The position numbers were made by a program, and so were the translations under genes. DNA of 6,226 bases from Frankiaceae bacterium (lineage in GTDB: Bacteria; Actinomycetota; Actinomycetes; JAVEEB01), in the NCBI GenBank assembly GCA_030840665.1, contig JAVEEB010000376.1:1-6226 (forward strand), in the 5' to 3' direction. Below the pieces are notes generated by a model. It made no database searches. It saw only the letters and a list, made by a program, of their open reading frames with translations, and was not told the DNA's origin. Of this stretch, positions 1-5,760 are shown piece by piece; position 1 is the stretch's first letter; every line of letters starts with the position of its first letter.

Positions 1-1332
1 GCCGCCGACATCGCGCGCGACTTCCCGATGCACCGGTTACTGCAGGGCGAGGTCGGCTCCGGCAAGACGGTGGTGGCCGTCCGCGCGATGCTCGCGGTCG
101 CCGACACGGGGGGGCAATCCGCGTTGCTCGCACCGACGGAAGTCCTTGCTGCACAGCATTTCCGGGCCATCAGTGCGCTGCTCGGCCCGCTGGCCGAACG
201 CGGTCAACTCGGTGGCGCCGACACGTCGACGCGCGTCGTTCTCCTGACCGGTTCGCAGACGACCGCGCAGCGCCGCGCGGCACTCCTGGCGGCCGCGTCG
301 GGGGAGGCCGGCATCGTCGTCGGCACGCACGCGCTGATTCAGGACGTCGTGCAGTTCGCGGAGCTGGGTCTCGTCGTCGTGGACGAGCAGCACCGCTTCG
401 GCGTGCACCAGCGCGACGCCCTGCGCGCCAAGGGCCGGGACGCCGCGCCGCACCTGCTGGTGATGACCGCCACGCCGATCCCGCGGACCGTGGCCATGAC
501 CGTCTTCGGGGACCTCGACGTGTCGGAGCTGCGCGAGCTGCCGGCCGGCCGGAGCCCGATCCAGTCCTACGTCGTGCCGCCGGAGCATCCGAAATACGCG
601 CCTCGGATGTGGCAACGGGTGCGGGACGAGGTGGCGGCCGGCCGTCAGGTGTACGTCGTGTGTGCCCGCATCGGCGACAAGGTCAGCGACGAGGACGCGC
701 CGGCGGACGACGACGATCGCATCCCCGCCGCGGCGGTCGTGGACGTCCTCCCGCTGCTGGCCGAGGGCGAGCTGAAAGGTCTGCGCGTCGACGCCCTGCA
801 CGGCCGGATGACCCCCGACGACAAGGACGCCGTCATGCAGGCGTTCGCCCGCGGTCACCTCGATGTGCTCGTCGCCACGACGGTGATCGAGGTCGGCGTG
901 GACGTCCCGAACGCGACCGTGATGGTCGTTCTCGACGCCAACCGGTTCGGCATCTCGCAGCTCCACCAACTCCGCGGCCGGGTCGGCCGGGGGAGCGCGC
1001 AGGGCTGGTGCTTCCTGCAGACGGGCATGCCTGCGGGCACCGTGGCGCGGGATCGGCTCGACGCCGTTGCCGCGACCCTCGACGGCTTCGAGCTGGCGCG
1101 GGTCGACCTCGAGCTCCGGCGTGAGGGAGACGTGCTCGGCGCGTCGCAATCGGGCCGCGGGTCGTTGCACTTCCTGCAGTTGAGCAAAGATGCGGAGGTG
1201 ATCGCAGCCGCCCGCACCGAGGCGACCGCGCTCGTCGAGTCAGATCCCACGCTCGCGGACCACCCCGCGCTCGCTGAGGCCATCGCGGCGTCGTTCGACG
1301 ACGACCGCGCCGAATACCTGGAGCGCGCATGA
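1..1332 (+). CDS. recG: ATP-dependent DNA helicase RecG, 3' part (5' end outside window)
   Basis: RecG is a superfamily 2 double-strand DNA translocase that remodels stalled replication forks and Holliday junctions in the cytoplasm. The frame is open from base 1, giving 443 residues. The N-terminal wedge domain lies outside the window, so the fragment is roughly the C-terminal 60% of a normal RecG. Visible motifs in fragment numbering are Walker A GEVGSGKT (16-23), motif Ia LLAPTEVLAAQHF (42-54), GTHALIQ (108-114), the DEQH box (128-131), TATPIPRT (156-163), VIEVGVDVPNA (295-305) and QLHQLRGRVGRG (320-331). A RecG-specific TRG-like segment follows, DGFELARVDLE then GASQSG (about 361-385). DEQH plus the TRG segment separates RecG from Mfd and PriA. 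The TGA overlaps the rsmD start as ATGA, implying translational coupling. No frameshift or missing motif is seen. Confidence 0.97.
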   Translation, partial: AADIARDFPMHRLLQGEVGSGKTVVAVRAMLAVADTGGQSALLAPTEVLAAQHFRAISALLGPLAERGQLGGADTSTRVVLLTGSQTTAQRRAALLAAASGEAGIVVGTHALIQDVVQFAELGLVVVDEQHRFGVHQRDALRAKGRDAAPHLLVMTATPIPRTVAMTVFGDLDVSELRELPAGRSPIQSYVVPPEHPKYAPRMWQRVRDEVAAGRQVYVVCARIGDKVSDEDAPADDDDRIPAAAVVDVLPLLAEGELKGLRVDALHGRMTPDDKDAVMQAFARGHLDVLVATTVIEVGVDVPNATVMVVLDANRFGISQLHQLRGRVGRGSAQGWCFLQTGMPAGTVARDRLDAVAATLDGFELARVDLELRREGDVLGASQSGRGSLHFLQLSKDAEVIAAARTEATALVESDPTLADHPALAEAIAASFDDDRAEYLERA

Positions 1333-1913
1333 CCCGCATCGTCGCCGGCGCCGCACGTGGCCGCCGGCTCACCGTCCCCGAGGGCGACAGCACCCGCCCC
1401 ACCAGCGACCGCGCCCGGGAGGGCCTGTTCGGCACTCTCGAATCCCTGCACGGCCACCTGTACGGCTCGCGCGTCCTCGACCTGTTCTCCGGCACCGGCG
1501 CGGTCGGCTTGGAGGCCCTGTCCCGCGGCGCGGAGGCGGTCACGCTCGTCGAGTCCGGCGACAAGGCGCTCCCCAGCGTGCGCGCCAACATCGAGGCGGT
1601 CGCGCTCCCGGGCGCCGAGCTCGTCGTCGGCCCCGTGGAGACGTTCCTGAAAGCCGGTCCGGGCCTGCGCGCCCCGTACGACATCGTCTTTGCCGACCCG
1701 CCCTACGCCCTCGACGAGCCGGACCTCGTCGGCGTCCTGGAAACCCTGATCGCCGGCGGCTGGCTGGCTCCGACGGCGACGGTGGCCGTCGAGCGGTCCA
1801 GCAAGAGCCCGGCGCCCCAATGGCCCGCGGGGCTGCGCGGCGTTCGCGACCGGCGCTACGGTGACGCCGTGATCCACTACGCGTCCACCGGCGGCTCCGA
1901 GACCCCTGCATGA
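1329..1913 (+). CDS. rsmD: 16S rRNA (guanine(966)-N(2))-methyltransferase RsmD
   Basis: RsmD uses S-adenosylmethionine to methylate N2 of G966 in 16S rRNA during small-subunit assembly. The protein is 194 residues, normal for the family. The N-terminus RIVAGAARGRRL (3-14) and RPTSDRAREGLF (23-34) are typical of RsmD. The SAM-binding loop is DLFSGTGAVGLEALSRG (51-67) and the catalytic motif is DPPY (123-126). The ATG at 1329 overlaps the recG TGA by four bases and is preceded by GGAG at 1320-1323 with a five-base spacer, which supports this start. The gene ends in another ATGA overlap with coaD. The rsmD-coaD pair is conserved very widely in bacteria, which supports both assignments. Family membership is secure; the exact target base is inferred from the family. 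Confidence 0.95.
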   Translation: MTRIVAGAARGRRLTVPEGDSTRPTSDRAREGLFGTLESLHGHLYGSRVLDLFSGTGAVGLEALSRGAEAVTLVESGDKALPSVRANIEAVALPGAELVVGPVETFLKAGPGLRAPYDIVFADPPYALDEPDLVGVLETLIAGGWLAPTATVAVERSSKSPAPQWPAGLRGVRDRRYGDAVIHYASTGGSETPA

Positions 1914-2395
1914 GCGCGCGCCGCGCCGTCTGTCCCGGGTCTTTCGACCCGGTGACCAACGGTCACCTGGACATCGTCGGCCGGGCCAGCCGCCTGTACG
2001 ACGAGGTCGTCGTCGCGGTCCTGATCAACTCGACCAAGGACGGCTTGTACGACGTGAGCGAGCGGATGGACCTGCTGCGCGAAACGACGGCCGACCTGCC
2101 GAACGTGACGATCGACTCCTTCGACGGGCTGCTCGTCGACTACTGCAAGCGCCATGACCTGCCCGTGGTCGTGAAGGGCCTGCGCGCGGTGAGCGACTTC
2201 GACTACGAGCTGCAGATGGCGCAGATGAATCACGGGCTCGCAGGCGTCGAGACGATGTTCCTGTCGACCAACCCGTTGTACTCGTTCCTGAGTTCCAGCC
2301 TCGTCAAGCAGGTCGCCCGGTACGGCGGCGACATCTCCACCCTCGTCCCGCCCGTCGTCGCGAAGAGCCTCGCCGCTCGGTTCCGCGACGGGTGA
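1910..2395 (+). CDS. coaD: Phosphopantetheine adenylyltransferase CoaD
   Basis: CoaD catalyses the penultimate step of coenzyme A synthesis, transferring AMP from ATP to 4'-phosphopantetheine to give dephospho-CoA and pyrophosphate. It is a cytoplasmic, typically hexameric enzyme. The protein has 161 residues, the usual length. Visible signatures are PGSFDPVTNGHLDIVGRAS (9-27) with the nucleotidyltransferase TxGH box TNGH (16-19), a conserved lysine K43, VKGLRAVSDFDYELQMAQMN (88-107), and the C-terminal SSSLVKQVA (128-136). Most family members I know have glutamate where this protein has Q134; the codon is CAG at 2309-2311. The start overlaps the rsmD stop (ATGA) and there is no strong Shine-Dalgarno, so translation is probably coupled. 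It appears to be the last gene of the recG-rsmD-coaD group, because a candidate promoter begins at its stop codon. Confidence 0.97.
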   Translation: MSARRAVCPGSFDPVTNGHLDIVGRASRLYDEVVVAVLINSTKDGLYDVSERMDLLRETTADLPNVTIDSFDGLLVDYCKRHDLPVVVKGLRAVSDFDYELQMAQMNHGLAGVETMFLSTNPLYSFLSSSLVKQVARYGGDISTLVPPVVAKSLAARFRDG

Positions 2396-2420
2396 CCCCT
2401 CGCGCGGTGGGGGCTAGTCT
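2392..2420 (+). promoter_or_regulatory. Candidate housekeeping promoter for the SepIVA-like gene
   Basis: GTGACC (2392-2397) and TAGTCT (2415-2420) are separated by 17 bases. TAGTCT fits the actinobacterial TANNNT -10 pattern, and GTGACC is one mismatch from TTGACC. The -35 box overlaps the coaD stop codon. Transcription would begin near 2427, leaving a leader of about 75 bases before the GTG at 2502. The rest of the leader (2421-2486) shows no convincing operator, riboswitch or hairpin. This is a pattern match only. Confidence 0.45.
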
Positions 2421-2486
2421 CGAACGCGCACGGGCAGCACCGCTCCACCCGCTGAGTCATTGACCACTGAACGACCACGAGCACCC

Positions 2487-2493
2487 GAGGTGA
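2487..2493 (+). promoter_or_regulatory. Strong ribosome binding site that fixes the SepIVA-like start
   Basis: GAGGTGA is a seven-base match to the complement of the 16S rRNA tail and lies eight bases before the GTG at 2502. It favours that GTG over the upstream in-frame TTG at 2460. It also overlaps, and so argues against, the in-frame GTG at 2490. Confidence 0.65.
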
Positions 2494-2501
2494 GATCCAC
2501 A

Positions 2502-2996
2502 GTGCTGGACGATGTCGATCGCAAGCTCGAGCAGCTCGCGGAGCTTGTCGAGAACGCCCGCGCGATGCCGATGTCAGCCTCCTGCATCGTCAACCGCGCC
2601 GAGGTGCTGAGCCTCGTCGACGAGTTGCGGGCCCTACTGCCCTCCGAGGTGCGCGAGGCGAAGTTCCTCCTCGGCGACCGCGAGGGGGTGATCGCCGAGG
2701 GCCGGGTGGAGGCCGACGCGATCATCGCCGGCGCCCACACCGAGCGGGCGCGCCTCGTGTCCGAGACGGAGGTCATGGCGCTCGCCACGGAGGAGTCCGA
2801 GCGCGTCGTGGCCGAAGCCCGCGAGGAAGCGGCTTCGATGCGCCGCGAGGTCGACGACTACGTGGACCAGAAGCTGGCGACGTTCGAGGTCGTCCTGACC
2901 AAGACGCTCACCGCCGTCGAACGTGGCCGCGAGCGCCTGCACGGCCGCATCGACGCGGACTTCCCCGCCGAGGACGTCGAGGCCCTGCCCAACTGA
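2502..2996 (+). CDS. sepIVA: SepIVA/DivIVA-like coiled-coil protein (actinobacterial cell growth/division family)
   Basis: This is a 164-residue, highly charged helical protein without a signal peptide or membrane segment. It resembles mycobacterial SepIVA (Rv2927c), a cytoplasmic coiled-coil factor tied to septation and polar envelope growth, and the shorter Streptomyces family members often annotated as cell division initiation protein or F0 subunit b-like. Conserved parts are an N-terminal helix (3-20), MPMSASCIVNRAE (22-34), a short coiled coil rich in Ala, Glu and Arg (about 50-115), and a C-terminal segment containing DDYVDQKLATFEVVLTKTL (118-136) and RGRERL (141-146). The mycobacterial protein, about 240 residues, has a much longer middle coiled coil. 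The GTG start is chosen because of the Shine-Dalgarno at 2487-2493 and because it gives the N-terminus expected from homologs; an upstream TTG at 2460 would add 14 residues. Position between coaD and DUF177 matches other Actinobacteria. The function is inferred from distant relatives. Confidence 0.85.
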   Translation: MLDDVDRKLEQLAELVENARAMPMSASCIVNRAEVLSLVDELRALLPSEVREAKFLLGDREGVIAEGRVEADAIIAGAHTERARLVSETEVMALATEESERVVAEAREEAASMRREVDDYVDQKLATFEVVLTKTLTAVERGRERLHGRIDADFPAEDVEALPN

Positions 2997-3003
2997 GCCT
3001 CAT

Positions 3004-3035
3004 GGGCGCCCGGGTCCCGAACCCGTTGGCCGCCC
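3004..3035 (+). terminator. GC-rich hairpin after the SepIVA-like gene, candidate terminator
   Basis: GGGCG (3004-3008) pairs with CGCCC (3031-3035), CC (3009-3010) with GG (3028-3029), and CGGGT (3011-3015) with ACCCG (3021-3025) around the loop CCCGA. This gives 12 pairs with only a one-base and a two-base bulge. It starts eight bases after the stop and has no T tract, as is common for actinobacterial terminators. A new -10 box follows 20 bases later. Read-through or a processing role cannot be excluded. Confidence 0.45.
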
Positions 3036-3054
3036 GCAGTTGCGCCTGACCGGC

Positions 3055-3060
3055 TAGACT
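3055..3060 (+). promoter_or_regulatory. Candidate -10 box for the DUF177-rpmF-plsX-rnc-mutM group
   Basis: TAGACT matches the actinobacterial housekeeping -10 pattern and sits in the context GGCTAGACT, close to GGCTAGTCT at the other candidate promoter. No convincing -35 is seen at 16-19 bases; TTGGCC (3026-3031) is 23 bases away and TTGCGC (3040-3045) only 9. Initiation near 3067 would leave a leader of only about 16 bases before the ATG at 3083, with no obvious Shine-Dalgarno. Confidence 0.45.
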
Positions 3061-3082
3061 TCGCCGCACCCCCCACGTCTGG

Positions 3083-3709
3083 ATGTCTGTCGCCGTGCCC
3101 GATCACCACCGCCTGGATCACCGCGCGCCGCTCGTGCTCGACACGCGCGAGCTCGGTCGTCGTCCCGGTGCCCTGCTCCGCGTCCAGCGCGACGCCCCCG
3201 CCCCCGGCGGCTGGGCGGTCGGCCTGACGTCGGTGCCCGCCGACACTGAGCTGCAGCTCGACCTGCGGCTCGAATCTGTGCTGGACGGCGTCCTCGTCAG
3301 CGGCACGGTCACCGCGGCGATCGTCGGCGAGTGCGGCCGGTGCCTCGAGCCGTTCACGGACGAGGTCGATGCCGACGTCCAAGAACTCTTCTTGTACGAC
3401 GCCTCTGACGCCGATCCCAACGACGACGGGGTGTCCGTCGTCTTGGGCGACCTCATCGACATCGAGCCGGTTCTCCGCGATGCCGTGGTGCTCAGTTTGC
3501 CGTTGAACCCCCTGTGCGAGGATGATTGCCCTGGGCTGTGCGCCACTTGTGGCGAGCGGCTGGATGTCGACGGTCCTGTGCACGTGCACGATGTGGCCGT
3601 CGACCCGCGCTGGGCTGCCCTGCTGGAACGTCCCGAGGGCCAGCACCTCGCCGACCCGCACAACCCGTCCGCCGGCAGCGCCGGTGGAGCCGACGAGAAA
3701 GAGATCTAA
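3083..3709 (+). CDS. yceD: DUF177 / YceD family protein, probable 23S rRNA accumulation factor
   Basis: The protein has 208 residues. Its N-terminal part includes [20 protein letters not shown] (10-29), typical of actinobacterial DUF177. The DUF177 core has a cysteine pair CGRC (84-87), [20 protein letters not shown] (124-143), a second cysteine cluster at C145, C149, C153 and C156, and DPRWAALL (174-181). The cysteines look able to bind a metal such as zinc; that is inference. In E. coli and plants DUF177 proteins are needed for normal 23S rRNA accumulation; the molecular activity is not settled. The gene lies two bases before rpmF, an almost universal pairing that suggests a role in large-subunit assembly. 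An in-frame GTG at 3095, with GGATG (3081-3085) as a possible ribosome binding site, would shorten the product by four residues and is a real alternative start. The last 20 residues are a low-complexity tail. Confidence 0.9.
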   Translation: MSVAVPDHHRLDHRAPLVLDTRELGRRPGALLRVQRDAPAPGGWAVGLTSVPADTELQLDLRLESVLDGVLVSGTVTAAIVGECGRCLEPFTDEVDADVQELFLYDASDADPNDDGVSVVLGDLIDIEPVLRDAVVLSLPLNPLCEDDCPGLCATCGERLDVDGPVHVHDVAVDPRWAALLERPEGQHLADPHNPSAGSAGGADEKEI

Positions 3710-3711
3710 AA

Positions 3712-3897
3712 GTGGCTGTCCCGAAGCGCAAAATGTCGCGCGCCAACACCCGCGCGCGCCGTTCACAGTGGAAGGCCACGTTGCCGACCCTGGTCGCCTG
3801 CCCCCGCTGCACGCGCGCGAAGCGCCCCCACGCAGCCTGTGGCTTCTGCGGCACCTACGACGGTCGCACCGTCATCGAGGTCGGCCCCCAGGCGTGA
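3712..3897 (+). CDS. rpmF: 50S ribosomal protein L32 (zinc-binding form)
   Basis: L32 is a small basic protein of the large ribosomal subunit. The reading frame encodes 61 residues beginning [20 protein letters not shown], the standard bacterial L32 N-terminus. A zinc ribbon follows with C30, C33, C43 and C46 (CPRC then CGFC). Keeping all four cysteines makes this the C+ form rather than the zinc-independent paralog that some Actinobacteria express under zinc starvation. The start is GTG, two bases after the DUF177 stop, with a weak purine-rich site GAGAAAGAG at 3695-3703. The TGA overlaps the plsX GTG as GTGA. The length is normal. Confidence 0.97.
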   Translation: MAVPKRKMSRANTRARRSQWKATLPTLVACPRCTRAKRPHAACGFCGTYDGRTVIEVGPQA

Positions 3898-4895
3898 CCG
3901 GGCCGCTTGATCGCCCGGTCCGCATCGCCCTGGATCTCCTGGGCGGTGACCACGCGCCGAGTGCGGTCATCACGGCAGTCCAGCTCCTCGCGGAGCGACG
4001 CCCCGATATCGCGCTCGTTCTCGTGGGGCCGGTCGACCTCGCCGCCGAACATTTCGGCGACGTGGCCGGCCTGCGCCGCGTGGTGGCCAACGACGTTGTC
4101 GGCATGGGTGAAGACGCCAGCCGGGCCGTTCGCCACAAACCTCACAGCACCATTCGTGTTGCCGTGGACCTGCTGGCGGCCGGCGACGTCGATGGCGTCG
4201 TGTCCGCCGGGTCGACGGGCGCCGCGATTGCGGCCGCGCATCTCGTTCTCGGCCGCGACCCCAGCCTGTCGCGCAGCGTCCTGGCCGCGGTGATTCCCGG
4301 CCTCGCCAATCCCGTCGTCGTCCTCGACGTCGGCGGCAGCTTGACGACGACCGCCGGCGTTCTGGGGGAGCTGGCAGTCCACGGCGCCGCCTACGCCACG
4401 GTCCGGCTTGGCATAGAGCACCCGCGTGTCGGCCTCCTGTCCATCGGTGTCGAGCGCGGGAAGGGCGACGTCCTTCGTCGCACCGGCTTCGACGCGATCG
4501 CCTCAGCGCTGGCAGACACCCCGGCGGTTTGGTACGGCAACGTCGAAGGCAGCGACGTCCCGCTGGGGACCGTCGACGTCGTCGTGACGGACGGCTTCAC
4601 CGGCAACGTGCTGCTCAAGGGTCTCGAAGGCGCCCTCGCGCTGTTCCGGGCGACGGTGGCACGTGACCTGCCTGCCGCCGAGCAGGCGGTCTCGGAGGCA
4701 ATCGCGCCGCTGCGGCCCGACGCCCAGGGCGGCGCCCTCCTGCTGGGGGTGCCGGGTGTCGTCGTGGTCGGCCACGGTGCCTCGTCGGCGGAGGCGATCG
4801 TGAGTTGCGTCGAGCTCGCGGCCGACGCCGCCGAGAACGACTGGGTCTCCCGTATCAGGGCATGTGCCGCGCCCGCGATCGTTGCTTCCGTCTGA
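3894..4895 (+). CDS. plsX: Phosphate acyltransferase PlsX
   Basis: PlsX converts acyl-ACP and phosphate into acyl-phosphate, the donor used by PlsY to make lysophosphatidic acid, and so links fatty acid synthesis to membrane phospholipids. It is a peripheral, soluble enzyme. From the GTG at 3894 the product has 333 residues, the usual length. Signatures are [15 protein letters not shown] (11-25), SAGSTGA (104-110), LDVGGS (144-149), [15 protein letters not shown] (177-191) and [19 protein letters not shown] (228-246). The first and third differ from the common DAMGGDHAP and LDVGAN; I believe DLLGGD is an actinobacterial variant. The open frame extends upstream, but the GTG overlapping the rpmF stop gives the correct N-terminus, and translation is probably coupled because GAGG (3877-3880) is 13 bases away. 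rpmF-plsX adjacency is ancient. No fabH, fabD or acpP follows. Confidence 0.95.
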   Translation: MTGPLDRPVRIALDLLGGDHAPSAVITAVQLLAERRPDIALVLVGPVDLAAEHFGDVAGLRRVVANDVVGMGEDASRAVRHKPHSTIRVAVDLLAAGDVDGVVSAGSTGAAIAAAHLVLGRDPSLSRSVLAAVIPGLANPVVVLDVGGSLTTTAGVLGELAVHGAAYATVRLGIEHPRVGLLSIGVERGKGDVLRRTGFDAIASALADTPAVWYGNVEGSDVPLGTVDVVVTDGFTGNVLLKGLEGALALFRATVARDLPAAEQAVSEAIAPLRPDAQGGALLLGVPGVVVVGHGASSAEAIVSCVELAADAAENDWVSRIRACAAPAIVASV

Positions 4896-4984
4896 TGGCC
4901 GCGCCCATGCCATCTCTCACGAGTCATGTCCCCTACGAGCTCTCTCCCCCCGAGTCATGTCCCCACGAAAGGCGCCCACGGTGA
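4895..4984 (+). CDS. Possible 29-codon coupling ORF filling the plsX-rnc gap (doubtful)
   Basis: An ATG at 4895 overlaps the plsX stop as TGATG. The frame stays open for 29 codons and ends with a TGA at 4982-4984, which overlaps the rnc GTG at 4981 as GTGA. The peptide would begin [12 protein letters not shown] and end HERRPR; I recognise no family. It could let ribosomes move from plsX to rnc without a gap. Against it, there is no Shine-Dalgarno, third positions are about 69% G or C, well below the neighbouring genes, and the direct repeat inside it is read in different frames. It may be chance. Confidence 0.22.
   Translation: MAAPMPSLTSHVPYELSPPESCPHERRPR
4920..4964 (+). repeat. Two-copy direct repeat with 31-base period in the plsX-rnc gap
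   Basis: The 14-base unit CGAGTCATGTCCCC occurs at 4920-4933 and again at 4951-4964. Similarity continues downstream as TACGA versus ACGA (one-base indel) and upstream as a shared CTCTC. Each copy contains an ATG. The ATG in the second copy (4957) is in frame with rnc; the one in the first (4926) is not. It looks like a small local tandem duplication. A function is not evident. Confidence 0.7.
4967..4972 (+). promoter_or_regulatory. Probable ribosome binding site for rnc
   Basis: GAAAGG lies eight bases before the GTG at 4981. It is a moderate match to the anti-Shine-Dalgarno and favours this GTG over the in-frame ATG at 4957, which has only a short GAG upstream. Confidence 0.5.
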
Positions 4985-5760
4985 CGCACGCGACTGAGGC
5001 GACGGAGAATCCTCAGCCGTTGGTCGGCATCGAGGCGGCCCTGGGCATCTCGATCGAGCCCGGCCTCCTCGAGCGCGCGCTGACGCACCGCTCTTTTGCG
5101 TACGAGAACGGCGGCTTGCCGACCAACGAGCGGCTCGAGTTCCTCGGCGACTCCGTGCTCGGCATCGTCGTCACCGAAGCCCTCTACCGGCGCCACCCCG
5201 ACCTCCCTGAAGGCCAGCAGGCCAAGCTGCGCGCCGCGGTGGTCAACATGAAGGCGCTCGCTGGCGTCGCCCAGCTGCACGCGCTCGGGCAGTGGCTGCG
5301 GCTCGGCCGCGGCGAAGAGACCACGGGTGGGCGAGGCAAGTCCTCGATCCTCGCCGACACCCTCGAAGCGTTGATCGGCGCGGTGTACCTGACGCACGGC
5401 CTCGAGGGGGCCACCCAGCTCATCCACCGCCTCTTCGACGACCTGCTGGCGGATTCGGCCACCCGCGGCGCCGGCCTCGACTGGAAGACCAGCCTGCAGG
5501 AGCTCACGGCGGCCGAGTTGCTCGGCGTCCCCGATTACCAGGTGACCGAGAGCGGCCCCGACCACGAGAAGAGCTTCCGCGCTACCGTCGTGCTGCGCGG
5601 TCGCGCCTGGGGCGATGGCGAGGGGCGCAGCAAGAAGGAAGCGGAACAGCGGGCCGCGGAAGTGGCCTGGCAGGCCATCCGGGATGCCTCGGCCGCCGCG
5701 CGCAAGGCAAGCGCGGACCTGCCGATCGACGACGACACCAGCGGTTCCACCGCCGGCTGA
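4981..5760 (+). CDS. rnc: Ribonuclease III
   Basis: RNase III is a magnesium-dependent endonuclease that cuts double-stranded RNA, separating 16S and 23S rRNA precursors and processing structured mRNAs. From the GTG at 4981 it has 259 residues, a normal actinobacterial length. The catalytic domain (about 14-160) has the signature NERLEFLGD (49-57), giving E50, E53 and D57, and [12 protein letters not shown] (122-133), giving D126 and E129; all four metal-binding positions are intact. A double-stranded RNA-binding domain follows (about 166-235) with DWKTSLQEL (167-175) and [13 protein letters not shown] (215-227). The last 25 residues are a low-complexity Ala/Asp/Ser tail. An ATG at 4957 would add eight residues. 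The stop overlaps the mutM start as TGATG. rnc-mutM is the usual actinobacterial pair; the shared upstream DUF177-rpmF context fits ribosome production. Confidence 0.96.
   Translation: MTHATEATENPQPLVGIEAALGISIEPGLLERALTHRSFAYENGGLPTNERLEFLGDSVLGIVVTEALYRRHPDLPEGQQAKLRAAVVNMKALAGVAQLHALGQWLRLGRGEETTGGRGKSSILADTLEALIGAVYLTHGLEGATQLIHRLFDDLLADSATRGAGLDWKTSLQELTAAELLGVPDYQVTESGPDHEKSFRATVVLRGRAWGDGEGRSKKEAEQRAAEVAWQAIRDASAAARKASADLPIDDDTSGSTAG

Noticed and set aside
609..1124. Plus-strand open frame of 171 codons inside recG
   Set aside because: It is an Arg/Gly-rich out-of-frame shadow of the helicase domain.
37..1170. Long minus-strand open frame opposite recG (377 codons)
   Set aside because: It lies wholly antisense to a protein with every RecG motif. 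Long antisense frames are expected in high-GC DNA, and the translation is Arg/His/Asp-rich with no recognisable domain.
855..1877. Minus-strand open frame (340 codons) across recG and rsmD
   Set aside because: It overlaps two clearly real genes, matches no family I recognise, and is explained by GC-skewed codon positions.
2460..2465. TTGACC as a -35 box before the SepIVA-like gene
   Set aside because: There is no TANNNT -10 at a suitable distance downstream; the GTGACC/TAGTCT pair at 2392-2420 is better.
2460..2501. TTG-initiated N-terminal extension of the SepIVA-like protein
   Set aside because: The extension adds residues not expected from homologs, and the strong GAGGTGA site at 2487-2493 points to the GTG at 2502.
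2858..3766. Minus-strand open frame (302 codons) across the DUF177 region
   Set aside because: It is a shadow of the DUF177 gene and of the end of the SepIVA-like gene; it has no domain signature or plausible ribosome binding site.
3522..3893. Upstream extension of the plsX frame through rpmF and DUF177
   Set aside because: The frame happens to be open, but the extension covers two real genes and PlsX similarity begins only after the GTG at 3894.
4926..4997. 23-codon frame starting at the ATG in the first repeat copy
   Set aside because: It has no Shine-Dalgarno, runs past the rnc start in another frame, and is one of several short frames possible here.
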